A stretch of DNA of 64,000 bases, from positions 1 to 64,000 of the forward strand of contig NZ_BAAAUN010000001.1 in NCBI RefSeq assembly GCF_039533965.1, in the 5' to 3' direction. The translations under genes were made by a program, and so were the position numbers. This stretch comes from Microbacterium luteolum. GTDB lineage: Bacteria; Actinomycetota; Actinomycetes; Actinomycetales; Microbacteriaceae. The notes beneath the pieces were generated by a model, which made no database searches, was not told the DNA's origin, and saw only the letters and a list, made by a program, of their open reading frames with translations. Position 1 is the first letter of the stretch. Each line of letters opens with the position of its first letter. Shown in pieces: positions 1 to 10,859 of the stretch.

Positions 1-97
1 GGAAACGCCCGGTTACATTCCGAACCCGGAAGCTAAGCCTCACAGCGCCGATGGTACTGCAGGGGGGACCCTGTGGGAGAGTAGGACACCGCCGGAC
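1..97 (+). rRNA. rrf: 5S ribosomal RNA, 3' part (5' end outside the window)
   Basis: The first 97 bases match the conserved 5S rRNA core and 3' half: the loop segment around CCGAACCCGGAAG, then the helix ending in GGGAGAGTAGGACACCGCC. The beginning of the molecule lies before base 1. The 3' end at about 97 is judged from the usual 5S length and the following terminator. It is probably the end of an rRNA operon. Confidence 0.95.
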
Positions 98-108
98 TTC
101 TTTTAAGC

Positions 109-139
109 AAATGGCCACCCATCGATGGGTGGCCATTTT
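109..139 (+). terminator. rRNA operon terminator hairpin
   Basis: A perfect inverted repeat (arms AAATGGCCACCC and GGGTGGCCATTT around ATCGAT) runs into TTTT. It lies 11 bases after the 5S rRNA 3' end and before the next coding region, so it probably ends the rRNA operon transcript. Confidence 0.85.
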
Positions 140-165
140 GCGTTTATACGAAAACAGGGAGCATC

Positions 166-2007
166 ATGCCGGAAGACGAAGAGCGCCGTCCGCGTCGCGA
201 CAACGACAACGGATCGCGCAATCAGCGTCCTTCCGGCGGCCGCCCCGCATACAACCGCGACTCCGCGCCTCGCCGCGACGGCGACAACCGCTCCGGGGAC
301 CGCGCACCGCGTCGTGAGGGTGGCGGCTACAACCGTGATTCTGCTCCGCGTCGTGAGGGTGGCGGGTACAACCGCGACTCCGCTCCGCGTCGTGACGGCG
401 ACAACCGCTCCGGCGATCGCGCCCCTCGTCGCGAGGGCGGGGGCTACAACCGTGACTCGGCTCCTCGTCGTGAGGGTGGCGGGTACAACCGTGACTCTGC
501 TCCGCGCCGTGAGGGTGGCGGCTACAACCGCGACTCGGCACCTCGTCGTGAGGGTGGCGGCTACAACCGCGACTCGGCACCTCGTCGTGAGGGTGGCAGC
601 TACAACCGCGACTCTGCACCGCGTCGTGAGGGTGGCAGCTACAACCGTGACTCGGCACCTCGTCGCGATGGCGACAACCGCTCCGGCGACCGCGCTCCGC
701 GTCGCGAGAGTGGCGGCTATAACCGTGACTCGGCTCCGCGTCGTGAGGGTGGCGGGTACAACCGCGACTCGGCACCTCGTCGTGAGGGTGGCAGCTACAA
801 CCGCGATTCCGCGCCTCGTCGTGAGGGTGGCGGGTACAACCGCGACTCCGCTCCGCGTCGTGAGGGTGGCAGCTACAACCGCGACTCTGCGCCTCGTCGT
901 GAGGGTGGCGGGTACAACCGCGATTCCGCTCCTCGCCGCGATTCCGGATCCGACCGCGACCGCGCCCGTTCCTACCCGCAGCGCGGGGGCTCGGGGCGCG
1001 AGCGCCCGGTCCAGGCGGCGGACGAGCGTCCGCGCTTCAACGACCCGCACATCCCGGATGAAGTCACGGCCCGCGACCTGCACACCTCAGCGCGCAATGA
1101 GCTCAAGACACTGAGCAAGGAGAACGCGGAGCTCGTCGCCCGCCACCTCGCCATGGCCTCCCAGCTCATCGACGAGGATCCGGCGCTGGCTCACGAGCAC
1201 GCGCTGGCGGCCTCGCGCCGTGCCGGACGTATCGCCATCGTGCGCGAGACGCTCGGTATCACCGCCTACGCGACCGAGGACTTCGCTCTCGCTCTGCGCG
1301 AGCTGCGCACCTACCGTCGCATCTCCGGCAAGGACGACCAGATCGCCCTCATGGTGGACAGCGAACGCGGTATCGGTCGACCGGACCGCGCCCTCGAGAC
1401 CGGCCGCGCCGTCGATCGCACGGCTCTCACGACACCGGTGCGGGTGGCGCTCGCGATCGCGATGTCGGGTGCGCGTCTGGACCAGGGCGATCTCGAACTG
1501 GCGCTGGGCGAGCTCGAGATCCCGGAACTCGACCCCGATCGCGCCTTCGAGTGGAGCCCGGCGCTGTTCGCAGCGCGCGCCGCCGTGCTCGAGGACCTCG
1601 GTCGCGAGGAGGAAGCGGCCTTCTGGGCACACCGGGCCGATGTCGCCGCCGAGGCTCTCGGCGTCGATGAAGCCGGCGATGAGGAGCTCTTCGTCGAGGA
1701 CGGCCTCATCGAGGGCGACTTCGACGACGACGAGACCGCCTCGGATGCTGACGCCGAGGCTGCCGGAGAGCCCGCCGTTGAGGAGCCTTCTGCAGAAGGC
1801 GCAGCAGAAGACTCTGCTACCGACGAGCACGCAGCAGAGGACTCTGCAACCGACGAGCCTGCCGCCGATGAAGCCGCAGCCGACAAGTTCACGGTCGAGG
1901 ACGAGGTCCGCGAACTCCTCGGCGAGGACGACGACTCCGACGACTCGGGCGACTCCGACGACTCTGGGGACGACGAGAAGGCTCAGGGCACGGAGCAGGA
2001 CGCGTAG
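166..2007 (+). CDS. TPR-like protein with an N-terminal 13-residue repeat array and an acidic tail
   Basis: This is a 613-aa protein. Residues 26-259 are 18 tandem units of 13 residues, mostly GGGYNRDSAPRRE with a GDNRSGDRAPRRE variant, so the segment is basic, Gly/Arg/Tyr-rich and almost surely disordered. Residues about 290-520 are helical and TPR-like (ARNELKTLSKENAELVARHL, then repeated AL/LE helices). The last 90 residues are strongly acidic. The ATG follows a GGGAG site. The stop overlaps the next start (TAGTG). The position just before a HAD phosphatase, tlyA, nadK and recN matches the Rv1691 gene of M. tuberculosis, which lacks such a long repeat head. Function is unknown. RGG-like arrays often bind RNA, but that is only an inference here. 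Confidence 0.9.
   Translation: MPEDEERRPRRDNDNGSRNQRPSGGRPAYNRDSAPRRDGDNRSGDRAPRREGGGYNRDSAPRREGGGYNRDSAPRRDGDNRSGDRAPRREGGGYNRDSAPRREGGGYNRDSAPRREGGGYNRDSAPRREGGGYNRDSAPRREGGSYNRDSAPRREGGSYNRDSAPRRDGDNRSGDRAPRRESGGYNRDSAPRREGGGYNRDSAPRREGGSYNRDSAPRREGGGYNRDSAPRREGGSYNRDSAPRREGGGYNRDSAPRRDSGSDRDRARSYPQRGGSGRERPVQAADERPRFNDPHIPDEVTARDLHTSARNELKTLSKENAELVARHLAMASQLIDEDPALAHEHALAASRRAGRIAIVRETLGITAYATEDFALALRELRTYRRISGKDDQIALMVDSERGIGRPDRALETGRAVDRTALTTPVRVALAIAMSGARLDQGDLELALGELEIPELDPDRAFEWSPALFAARAAVLEDLGREEEAAFWAHRADVAAEALGVDEAGDEELFVEDGLIEGDFDDDETASDADAEAAGEPAVEEPSAEGAAEDSATDEHAAEDSATDEPAADEAAADKFTVEDEVRELLGEDDDSDDSGDSDDSGDDEKAQGTEQDA
241..942 (+). repeat. Eighteen in-frame 39-bp tandem repeats inside the first CDS
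   Basis: Units of 39 bp (13 codons) run without interruption. Fifteen encode the YNRDSAPRR core and three, at units 2, 5 and 13 or close to these, encode the GDNRSGDRAPRRE variant. The units differ mainly at synonymous sites, so the repeat is old enough to have drifted but is homogenised at protein level. There are no spacers, so it is not a CRISPR array. Copy number may vary between strains. Confidence 0.95.
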
Positions 2008-3047
2008 TGGCGCTGTTCTCCCGGAAGCGGCCGGCCGCGTCCACTCCGCTCGACGGCGTCGACACGGTCCTGGCCGATCTGGACGGTGTGGTCTACGCCG
2101 GCCCCGGCGCGCTCCCGTTCGCGGTCGACAGCCTGAACCGCGCGGGGGAGTCGGCTCGCCTCGGCTACATCACGAACAACGCTGCCCGCACCGATGCGTC
2201 CGTCGCGGAGCACCTGAGCAGCCTCGGTCTCGAGGTCGCGGCATCCGACGTCGTGACGAGCCCGCAGGCCGCGATGCGCCTTCTGGCCGGCATCCTTCCT
2301 GCTCCTGCCACGATCCTCGTGGTCGGCGGAGACGGTCTGGTCGACGAGGTCACGAAAGCCGGCTACACGGTCACCCGCAGCGCCGAGGACTCCCCGGCCG
2401 CGGTCGTGCAGGGATTCGCTCCCGAAGTGGCCTGGACAGACCTGGCCGAGGCGGCGTTCGCCCTCAAGCTGCCCGAGGAAGAGGGTGGCATTCCCTGGAT
2501 CGCCACGAACACCGACTGGACGATTCCGCGCGAGCGCGGTGTCGCCCCCGGGAACGGCACCCTGGTGTCTGCCGTGCACACCGCGATCGGCCGCCTGGCG
2601 ACCGTCGCCGGCAAGCCGGAGGCTCCGATCTTCGAGGAGGCCCTCGCGCGCTTCGGCGCGCAGAAGGCGCTGTTCATCGGCGACCGCCTCGACACCGACA
2701 TCATGGGAGCGAGTCGGGTCGGCATCGACTCGGTACTGGTACTCACCGGCATCGATCGCCCCAAGCACGTGCTGGCTGCTCCGGAGGGCTCGCGTCCCAC
2801 TTACATCCTCGGCGACCTGCGCGAGCTGCACGAGCCGTACCCGGAGGTGATCGAGAAGGACGGCGTGTTCCACGTGAACGGAGCCGCCGTGCGCGTGTCC
2901 GGCGCGGATGTCGAGATCGTCGCCGAATCGGGCGTGCAGATCGACCTGCTCCGGGCAGGCGCCGCGGCGATCTGGGCATCCGGCATACCGGTGTTCGTCC
3001 TGCGCGTTCCCGAGCGCCTCTACGACGATCCGTTCCACCGGCCCTGA
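2007..3047 (+). CDS. HAD-superfamily IIA hydrolase (NagD-like phosphatase)
   Basis: This 346-aa cytoplasmic protein carries the HAD nucleophile motif DLDGVV (Asp24 and Asp26) near the N terminus, the motif II region YITNNAARTDASV, and the C-terminal motif FIGDRLDTDIMGA. The last is typical of class IIA phosphatases of the NagD / p-nitrophenylphosphatase / phosphoglycolate phosphatase type. The substrate cannot be named from sequence; sugar or glycolate phosphates are usual. The C-terminal 70 residues after the HAD core are an extension. The GTG start overlaps the previous stop by one base, which suggests translational coupling. The gene holds the Rv1692 position of the conserved actinobacterial block. 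Confidence 0.9.
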   Translation: MALFSRKRPAASTPLDGVDTVLADLDGVVYAGPGALPFAVDSLNRAGESARLGYITNNAARTDASVAEHLSSLGLEVAASDVVTSPQAAMRLLAGILPAPATILVVGGDGLVDEVTKAGYTVTRSAEDSPAAVVQGFAPEVAWTDLAEAAFALKLPEEEGGIPWIATNTDWTIPRERGVAPGNGTLVSAVHTAIGRLATVAGKPEAPIFEEALARFGAQKALFIGDRLDTDIMGASRVGIDSVLVLTGIDRPKHVLAAPEGSRPTYILGDLRELHEPYPEVIEKDGVFHVNGAAVRVSGADVEIVAESGVQIDLLRAGAAAIWASGIPVFVLRVPERLYDDPFHRP

Positions 3048-3089
3048 TCCGGGGCCGCCGTGGCTCCGTCTTCTGTCCGCCGGGCCGCG

Positions 3090-3095
3090 TACAGT
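3090..3095 (+). promoter_or_regulatory. -10 element (TACAGT) giving a leaderless start
   Basis: TACAGT lies exactly six bases before the GTG at 3102, so transcription would begin at or next to the start codon. The same spacing recurs at many genes in this window. Confidence 0.5.
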
Positions 3096-3101
3096 AGGAC
3101 C

Positions 3102-3278
3102 GTGAGCGATGAGACGACGAGCACGCCGACCGACGGTCTGTGGAGTCGCCTGCGCCTGATCGAGGGACAGCCGCTCCCCGCCCGTGCCGATGCCTATTCG
3201 GCCCTGCACGACGAGCTCTCCCGCCGCCTCGAGACCGGCGCGAAGCTCGACCAACGGGAGACCCCGGGATCCCGATGA
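3102..3278 (+). CDS. Small conserved hypothetical protein
   Basis: A 58-aa polypeptide (MSDETTSTPTDGLWSRLRLI...) with one amphipathic helical stretch rich in Arg, Leu and Glu (PARADAYSALHDELSRRLE). It sits between the HAD phosphatase and tlyA, where M. tuberculosis has the small gene Rv1693, and its stop overlaps the tlyA start (ATGA). The GTG at 3102 is preferred over upstream codons because TACAGT lies six bases before it. Function is unknown. Confidence 0.75.
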   Translation: MSDETTSTPTDGLWSRLRLIEGQPLPARADAYSALHDELSRRLETGAKLDQRETPGSR

Positions 3279-4072
3279 CGCGACTCGACGCCGCCCTCGC
3301 CGCCCGAGGACTCGCCCGGTCGCGCAGCCACGCCGCCACCCTCATCTCCGAGGGGCTCGTGAGCGTCGACGGCCGACCGGTCGTGAAGTCGTCGACGCCG
3401 GTGACCGACGAGGCGGAGATCACGATCGCCGGCTCCGACCACTACGTCGGCCGTGCCGCGCACAAGCTCATCGCGGGCCTGGACGGCTTCGCGATCCCGG
3501 TGGCGGGAAGGCTCGCGCTCGACATGGGCGCCTCGACCGGTGGCTTCACCCAGGTGCTGCGTGAGCGCGGCGCCCGACGAGTGCTCGCTGTCGACGTGGG
3601 GCACGGCCAGTTGGCGCCGTCGATCGCCGCCGACGAAGGCGTGGTGGCCGTCGAGGGCTACAACGTGCGCCACATGACGCCGGAGAATCTCGCCGCGGCG
3701 ACGGGGGAGCAGTCGCCACCGGAGCTCCTCGTCGGCGACCTGTCGTTCATCTCCCTCGAGCTCGTGCTGCCGGCCGTCGCGGGAGTCGCCGCGCCGGGAT
3801 CCGACATCCTGCTCCTCGTGAAGCCGCAGTTCGAGGTCGGCCGCACCGCCGTGCGCGGCGGTCTGGTGACCGACCCCGCCACGCGCGCGGATGCCGTCGC
3901 CCGGACCGTATGGAGCGCCTGGGATATCGGCCTCGGCATGCTCGGCATCCTTCCCTCCCCGATCCTCGGCACGCACGGCAACGCCGAATATCTCGTGCAC
4001 CTCGCGCCGGGACGAGGCAGCAATCCGACAGAATGGTTGGACAGCATCAATCGACTGGCAGGGGGACGATGA
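3275..4072 (+). CDS. tlyA: TlyA-family rRNA 2'-O-methyltransferase
   Basis: 265 aa. Residues about 1-60 form an S4 RNA-binding domain (LDAALAARGLARSRSHAATLI, then SEGLVSVDGRPV). The rest is an FtsJ-like SAM-binding fold with LALDMGASTGGFTQVL as motif I. Members of this family methylate 16S C1409 and 23S C1920 ribose (E. coli numbering), and in mycobacteria they set capreomycin susceptibility. The ATG overlaps the upstream stop and the TGA overlaps the nadK start, so it is part of the tightly coupled operon. Length is normal for the family. Confidence 0.95.
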   Translation: MTRLDAALAARGLARSRSHAATLISEGLVSVDGRPVVKSSTPVTDEAEITIAGSDHYVGRAAHKLIAGLDGFAIPVAGRLALDMGASTGGFTQVLRERGARRVLAVDVGHGQLAPSIAADEGVVAVEGYNVRHMTPENLAAATGEQSPPELLVGDLSFISLELVLPAVAGVAAPGSDILLLVKPQFEVGRTAVRGGLVTDPATRADAVARTVWSAWDIGLGMLGILPSPILGTHGNAEYLVHLAPGRGSNPTEWLDSINRLAGGR

Positions 4073-4989
4073 ACGAGCGCAGGATCCTGGTCGTCGCCCA
4101 CGCCGGCCGCGTCGAGACCGTGGAGGCGGCGCGTCGCGTGATCGACGCGCTGCGTGGCGCGGGCGCCCGCCCGTTCCTCGCCGCAGACGACCACGCCGCG
4201 CTCACCGCGGTCGACGGCTTCTTCACCGACGTCGACGTGCTCGACGGCTCGTCCGAGTCCGCGGACCTCGAGCTCGCGATCGTGCTGGGCGGGGACGGAA
4301 CCATCCTTCGGGCGGCCGAGCTCGTCCGTGACAGCGGTGCGCCCGTGCTCGGCATCAACATGGGGCACGTCGGCTTCCTCGCGGAGATCGACCGCGATGA
4401 CATGGATGACGCGGTGCGCCGCGTGATCGACCGGGACTACGAGGTCGAGGAGCGTCTCGCGCTGTCCGTGCGGGTGAAGGATGCCGCAGGCGCGGTCGTC
4501 TTCGACACCTGGGCGCTCAACGAGGCGACGGTCGAGAAAGCCAGCCGCGAGCGGATGATCGAGGTCGTGCTCGAGATCGACGGCCGACCGCTGTCCAGTT
4601 TCGCGTGCGACGGCATGGTGGTCTCGACGCCGACCGGATCGACCGCCTACAACTTCTCCGCCGGCGGGCCGGTGATCTGGCCGAGCGTCGAGGCGATCGC
4701 CGTGGTGCCGCTGTCGGCGCACGCGCTGTTCGCCAAGCCGCTCGTCGTCAGTCCCGACGCCGCTGTCGCCATCGAGATGCTGGAGCGCACCGACGGCTCC
4801 GGCATCCTGTGGTGCGATGGCCGGCGCTCGCACGACCTGCCTCCGGGCGCGCGCGTCGTCGTCCGCCGGTCCTCCCGTCCGGTGCGCCTGGCACGCCTGC
4901 ACCACGCCGCCTTCACCGACCGTCTCGTGCGCAAGTTCCGTCTGCCCGTCGAAGGATGGCGCGGGCAGGAGCCGGGGAAGACGCCATGA
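4069..4989 (+). CDS. nadK: NAD kinase
   Basis: 306 aa. It phosphorylates NAD+ to NADP+. The GGDG motif is at residues 74-77 (GGDGTILRAAEL), followed by GINMGHVGFLAEI. The second conserved block is DGMVVSTPTGSTAYNFSAGGP, which covers the NAD-binding and catalytic core. The start overlaps the tlyA stop and the stop overlaps the recN start (ATGA at both junctions). The pairing with tlyA and recN is the standard actinobacterial order. Confidence 0.97.
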   Translation: MNERRILVVAHAGRVETVEAARRVIDALRGAGARPFLAADDHAALTAVDGFFTDVDVLDGSSESADLELAIVLGGDGTILRAAELVRDSGAPVLGINMGHVGFLAEIDRDDMDDAVRRVIDRDYEVEERLALSVRVKDAAGAVVFDTWALNEATVEKASRERMIEVVLEIDGRPLSSFACDGMVVSTPTGSTAYNFSAGGPVIWPSVEAIAVVPLSAHALFAKPLVVSPDAAVAIEMLERTDGSGILWCDGRRSHDLPPGARVVVRRSSRPVRLARLHHAAFTDRLVRKFRLPVEGWRGQEPGKTP

Positions 4990-6677
4990 TCGAGGAGATG
5001 CGGATGCAGGGCCTCGGCGTGATCGCCGACGCGGTGCTGCCCCTCGGGCCCGGCTTCACGGCGATCACGGGCGAGACCGGCGCGGGCAAGACGATGGTGG
5101 TCACGGGCCTCGGACTGCTGCTGGGTCAGCGCGCCGATTCCGGTGCCGTGCGCGCGGGGTCCGCGCAGGCCTCGGTCGCCGGTGTCTGGATCGTCCCCGA
5201 GAAGGGCGATGTCGCCGATATCGTGACGGATGCCGGGGGCGAGCTCGAACCCGCCGGCACCGACCTCGCCGAGCTCTATGTGTCGCGCACCCTGAGCGCC
5301 GAGGGCCGCAGTCGTGCCAGTGTCGGCGGTCGCGCTGCCCCTGCCGGCGTGCTGTCCGCTCTCGCCGAGGAACTCGTGGTCGTTCATGGCCAGTCCGAGC
5401 AGCTCCGGCTGCGCTCAGCAGCCGCGCAGCGCGACGCGCTCGACCGCTTCGGCGGCGCTCCCGTCGCGAAAGCCCTCGAGGCGTACACGGCATCCTTCGC
5501 CCGCTGGCGGGCGCTCGACGCCGAGATCACCGAGATATCCGAGAACCGCGATCGCCGTGCCGAGGAGGCTACGCGTCTCCGCGAGGCCCTCGCACTCATC
5601 GAAGCGACCGCGCCGGAGCCGGGGGAGGACCAGGAGCTCAGCGAACGCGCCGAACGCCTCGCCAACTCCGAGGAGCTGCGACTGGCGGCATCCCTCGCCC
5701 ACGGCGCGCTGTCCAGCGAGGAGGGCGAGCCCGATGCGTCCGCCCTCGTCGCCGAGGCCCGCCGTCTGCTCGAGCGCGTGTCCGACTCGAAGCTCACAGA
5801 GATCGCGGAGAGCATCGCCGACATCGGCTATCGCATAGCGGATGTCGCCGGCCTCCTGTCCGCGTACCTCGCGGATCTCGACGAATCGGGGCCGCACGAG
5901 CTCGCCGCCGTCGAGGAACGTCGCGCCGCCCTGGGAACGCTGGTCCGCGCGCACGGTTCGCTCGATGAGGCGCTCGAGGTGTGGCGGACCGGGTCTGCGC
6001 GTCTCGCCGAACTCGACGACGACGGAGACCAGATCGAGCGGCTCGCCGAGGAACGGGATGCGGTGCGTGCCGAGCTCGACGCGCACGCCGCCGTCCTGAC
6101 CGCCGAGCGCACATCGGCCGCGACGCGTCTGGGCGCGGCGGTCACCGAGGAGCTGCATGCCCTCGCGATGCCGGACGCGCGTCTCGAGGTGGCCGTTTCG
6201 GAAGGCGCCGAGAGCACGCACGGCCGCGACGACGTCGCGATCCTCCTCGCGCCGCACCCGGGCGCCGAGCCCCGTTCCGTCGGAAAGGGCGCCTCCGGGG
6301 GGGAGCTCTCCCGGGTGATGCTGGCGATCGAGGTCGTCATCGCCGGAACCGACCCGGTGCCGACCTTCGTCTTCGACGAGGTCGACGCGGGCATCGGCGG
6401 TGCTGCGGCGATCGAAGTGGGACGGCGACTCGCCCGGCTTGCAGAGAAGTCGCAAGTCATCGCGGTCACGCATCTCGCGCAGGTCGCGGCCTTCGCGAAC
6501 AATCACCTGTCCGTCGTGAAGGCCAACGACGGCGCCGTCACCGCCTCCAGTGTGCGGCTTCTGGAGGGCGAGGAGCGGGAGGCCGAGATGGCCCGCCTGC
6601 TGTCGGGACTCGCCGATTCGGACGCTGCACTGACCCATGCCCGAGAACTTCTCAGCCTCGGCACCCCTGCTGCCTGA
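4986..6677 (+). CDS. recN: DNA repair protein RecN
   Basis: A 563-aa SMC-like ATPase of double-strand break repair. Walker A is at residues 29-36 (GETGAGKT). The centre is a long coiled coil rich in Glu, Arg and Ala. The C-terminal half holds the ABC signature ([10 protein letters not shown]) and Walker B ([14 protein letters not shown]), then [12 protein letters not shown]. The start is the ATG overlapping the nadK stop. No SOS box lies immediately upstream because the gene is internal to the operon, so any damage induction would have to come from farther upstream or from an internal promoter. Confidence 0.97.
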   Translation: MIEEMRMQGLGVIADAVLPLGPGFTAITGETGAGKTMVVTGLGLLLGQRADSGAVRAGSAQASVAGVWIVPEKGDVADIVTDAGGELEPAGTDLAELYVSRTLSAEGRSRASVGGRAAPAGVLSALAEELVVVHGQSEQLRLRSAAAQRDALDRFGGAPVAKALEAYTASFARWRALDAEITEISENRDRRAEEATRLREALALIEATAPEPGEDQELSERAERLANSEELRLAASLAHGALSSEEGEPDASALVAEARRLLERVSDSKLTEIAESIADIGYRIADVAGLLSAYLADLDESGPHELAAVEERRAALGTLVRAHGSLDEALEVWRTGSARLAELDDDGDQIERLAEERDAVRAELDAHAAVLTAERTSAATRLGAAVTEELHALAMPDARLEVAVSEGAESTHGRDDVAILLAPHPGAEPRSVGKGASGGELSRVMLAIEVVIAGTDPVPTFVFDEVDAGIGGAAAIEVGRRLARLAEKSQVIAVTHLAQVAAFANNHLSVVKANDGAVTASSVRLLEGEEREAEMARLLSGLADSDAALTHARELLSLGTPAA

Positions 6678-6683
6678 TAGGAT
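6678..6683 (+). promoter_or_regulatory. Probable -10 element (TAGGAT) for pyrG
   Basis: TAGGAT begins right after the recN stop and ends eight bases before a GTG (6692) and eleven before the ATG (6695). The geometry suggests a separate pyrG transcript that is leaderless or nearly so. Confidence 0.45.
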
Positions 6684-6694
6684 CGAAGCCCGTG

Positions 6695-8384
<1,690 letters not shown>

Positions 8385-8392
<8 letters not shown>

Positions 8393-8984
8393 CCCGGTGT
8401 CGATGACGGATCCGGTGGGGGAGCTCCGCGACGAGCCCTTCTCGCCCGAGGTGCTCACGAGCGACCTCGTCTACGAGGGCAAGGTCTGGGACGTGCGCTC
8501 CGACCGGGTGCGGTACGGCGACGGCGAGATGGTGCGGCAGTACGTCGCGCACACCGGTGCCGTGGCGATCCTCGCGCTGGACGACGACGGCCGTGTCCTG
8601 CTGATCCAGCAGTACCGGCATCCGATCCGCCACCGTGACTGGGAGCTCCCGGCCGGCCTCCTCGATGTCGCAGGCGAGGAGCCGCTCGAGGCAGCGAAGC
8701 GCGAACTCGCCGAGGAAGCCGACCTGGTCGCCGCGCACTGGGAACCGCTGGTGTCGTCGTGGACCACGCCGGGCGGCAACGACGAGATGATCCACATCTT
8801 CCTCGCGACGGGCATCTCGGCCGCCGAGTCCGCGCACGACCGCGAGGACGAGGAGGCCGACATCCGCGTCGAGTGGGTGCCGCTCCCGGCCGCGGTCGAC
8901 GCGGTCCTCGCCGGGCGCATGCGCAACGGCATCCTGTCGATCGGAGTGCTCGCGGCGTCGCAGAGGCTGCGCGATCGGCCCTGA
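8385..8984 (+). CDS. NUDIX hydrolase, ADP-ribose pyrophosphatase type
   Basis: 199 aa. The Nudix box is [20 protein letters not shown], with an Ala-Asp-Leu end in place of the usual x-Gly-hydrophobic. It is preceded by [22 protein letters not shown], a segment typical of ADP-ribose pyrophosphatases. The likely reaction is hydrolysis of ADP-ribose to AMP and ribose 5-phosphate. The gene overlaps the pyrG end and is followed directly by xerD, the same order as Rv1699-Rv1700-Rv1701. An in-frame ATG at 8403 is an alternative start. Confidence 0.9.
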
Positions 8985-8986
8985 GG

Positions 8987-9889
8987 ATGCTGCTTCCTCG
9001 CGCTCTCGACCTCTACCTGCGGCACGTCACGATCGAGCGCGGTCTGAGCGAGCACACCATCGCCGCCTACCGGCGGGATCTGGGGGGCTATCTGGAGTGG
9101 CTGGCGGCTGACGGGATCGTCGACACCGCCGAGATCACCCCGGCGGTGATCGGGCGCTTCATCACGGAGCGATCGTCGGCCGAACCGCCCCCGGCGTCGA
9201 CCAGCCTCGCCCGGCTGCAGTCGTCGGTGCGGGGCTGGCATCGCTTCCTCGCCAGGGAGGGCGTCGAAGTCGATGACCCGAGCGGGAGGCTCCGCCCGCC
9301 GAAGGCGCCGCGTCGGCTTCCGAAAGCTCTGACGATCGACCAGGTCGAGCGCCTTCTCGCAGCGCCGTCGCCGGAAGACCCCGTCGGCATCCGCGATCGC
9401 GCCCTGCTCGAGCTGCTGTACGCGACGGGTGCCCGTGTGTCCGAGGCGATCGGGCTCGACGTCGACGACCTCGCTCACGGTGATGTGCTGCGCCTGCGCG
9501 GCAAGGGGTCGAAGGAGCGCATCGTGCCGATCGGGTCGTACGCCCGCGATGCCGTCGACGCCTACCTGACCAGAGTGCGCCCGGGGCTCGCCGCGAAGGG
9601 ACGGGCATCCGCCCGGCTGTTCCTGGGGGCCCGCGGAGCGCCGCTGTCCCGGCAGACCGCCTGGCTGATCATCCGGGCGGCGGCGGAGAGCGCCCAGATC
9701 ACGAGCGAGGTCTCCCCGCACACGCTGCGGCACTCCTTCGCGACGCACCTGCTGCAGGGCGGCGCCGACGTGCGCGTGGTGCAGGAGCTTCTCGGCCACG
9801 CATCGGTCGCGACGACGCAGATCTACACCCACGTGTCGGTCGACACGCTGCGCGACATCTACGCGACCTCGCATCCCCGCGCCCGCTGA
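8987..9889 (+). CDS. xerD: Site-specific tyrosine recombinase XerD
   Basis: A 300-aa recombinase that resolves chromosome dimers at dif. The N-terminal SAM-like domain is at residues 1-90. The catalytic domain has Arg150 (ATGARVSE), His245 and Arg248 (HTLRHSFATHLLQGGADVR), His271 (LLGHASVATTQIYTHV) and the nucleophile Tyr280. The gene starts two bases after the NUDIX stop. Its place in the pyrG-parA-scpAB block marks it as the housekeeping enzyme and not a mobile-element integrase. Confidence 0.95.
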   Translation: MLLPRALDLYLRHVTIERGLSEHTIAAYRRDLGGYLEWLAADGIVDTAEITPAVIGRFITERSSAEPPPASTSLARLQSSVRGWHRFLAREGVEVDDPSGRLRPPKAPRRLPKALTIDQVERLLAAPSPEDPVGIRDRALLELLYATGARVSEAIGLDVDDLAHGDVLRLRGKGSKERIVPIGSYARDAVDAYLTRVRPGLAAKGRASARLFLGARGAPLSRQTAWLIIRAAAESAQITSEVSPHTLRHSFATHLLQGGADVRVVQELLGHASVATTQIYTHVSVDTLRDIYATSHPRAR

Positions 9890-9968
9890 GGCGCTGTGCC
9901 GCGTGCCGGGAGGCCGGAGAACAGGGCGGCCGCTAGAATCGACCAAGCACGAAGGAGCAGGAGAACCG

Positions 9969-10859
9969 GTGGTTGAGAAAGCGGCGAAGTCCAGGGCGAA
10001 GGCACAGAAGGCCGACGAGACCCCCATGGGACCCACCGGCCGTCCGTATCACGGGTTCGCCACGCCCGAGCCGCTGAAGTCGCACGGTCCGGCGCGCATC
10101 ATCGCGCTATGCAACCAGAAGGGCGGCGTCGGCAAGACGACGACCACCATCAACCTCGCCGCGGCCCTCGCCGAGTACGGTCGCAAGGTGCTCGCGGTCG
10201 ACTTCGATCCGCAGGGCGCGCTCTCCGCCGGTCTCGGCATCCAGACGCACGACGTCCCGACGGTCTACGACCTCCTGCTCGACACGAAGCGCGATGCGCA
10301 CGATGCGATCGTGCACTCGAGCGTTGAGGGCCTCGACGTCATGCCGGCGAACATCGACCTCTCCGCCGCCGAGGTGCATCTCGTCAACGAGGTCGCTCGT
10401 GAGACGATCCTCGCCCGCGTGCTCCGCCAGGTGGCGGGGGAGTACGACGTCATCCTCGTGGACTGCCAGCCGTCTCTCGGACTGCTCACCGTGAACGCCC
10501 TCACGGCCGCGCACGGCGTGATCATCCCGCTCGAGTGCGAGTTCTTCGCGCTGCGCGGTGTGGCACTGCTGATCGAGACCATCGACAAGGTCCGCGACCG
10601 GCTCAACCCGTCGATCACGATGGATGGCTTGCTCGCGACGATGTACGACGCCCGCACGCTGCACTCCCGCGAGGTGCTCGAGCGCGTGGTGGAGACGTTC
10701 GGCGACGACGTGCTGGAGACCGTGATCGGCCGCACCGTGAAGTTCCCGGATGCCTCGGTCTCGGGTGTGCCCATCACCGAGTTCGCTCCGGAGCACGCCG
10801 CCGCCCAGGCGTACCTGCGGCTGGCGCGGGAGCTGGTCGCCCGTGGCGCCGTCGCCTGA
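9969..10859 (+). CDS. parA: ParA/Soj-family chromosome segregation ATPase
   Basis: 296 aa. The deviant Walker A starts at Lys51 ([16 protein letters not shown]). Later blocks are AVDFDPQGALSAGLG and VILVDCQPSLGLLTVNAL. About 35 basic, low-complexity residues precede the ATPase core. The GTG start follows AAGGAG, and a TAGAAT element lies about 28 bases upstream. It stands in the Rv1708 position beside scpA and scpB, so a role in chromosome segregation is likely. No parB or parS was seen here; the main parAB locus is usually near the origin, so this may be a second, orphan ParA. Confidence 0.9.
   Translation: MVEKAAKSRAKAQKADETPMGPTGRPYHGFATPEPLKSHGPARIIALCNQKGGVGKTTTTINLAAALAEYGRKVLAVDFDPQGALSAGLGIQTHDVPTVYDLLLDTKRDAHDAIVHSSVEGLDVMPANIDLSAAEVHLVNEVARETILARVLRQVAGEYDVILVDCQPSLGLLTVNALTAAHGVIIPLECEFFALRGVALLIETIDKVRDRLNPSITMDGLLATMYDARTLHSREVLERVVETFGDDVLETVIGRTVKFPDASVSGVPITEFAPEHAAAQAYLRLARELVARGAVA

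Noticed and set aside
241..942. CRISPR-like direct repeats
   Set aside because: Units are contiguous, in-frame and coding, with no unique spacers; no cas genes.
103..1083. Long open frame on the minus strand across the 39-bp repeats (Ala/Thr/Val-rich repeats)
   Set aside because: It is the antisense shadow of a repeated, GC-rich coding sequence; the plus-strand frame has a ribosome site, a normal neighbourhood and a conserved C-terminal domain.
8987..9889. Tyrosine recombinase as a prophage or integrative-element integrase
   Set aside because: It lies in the conserved pyrG-NUDIX-xerD-parA order and matches XerD; no attachment repeats or phage genes near.
9969..10859. parA as a sign of the replication origin
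   Set aside because: No parB, parS, dnaA or dnaN here; the scpAB linkage points to the Rv1708-type locus away from the origin.
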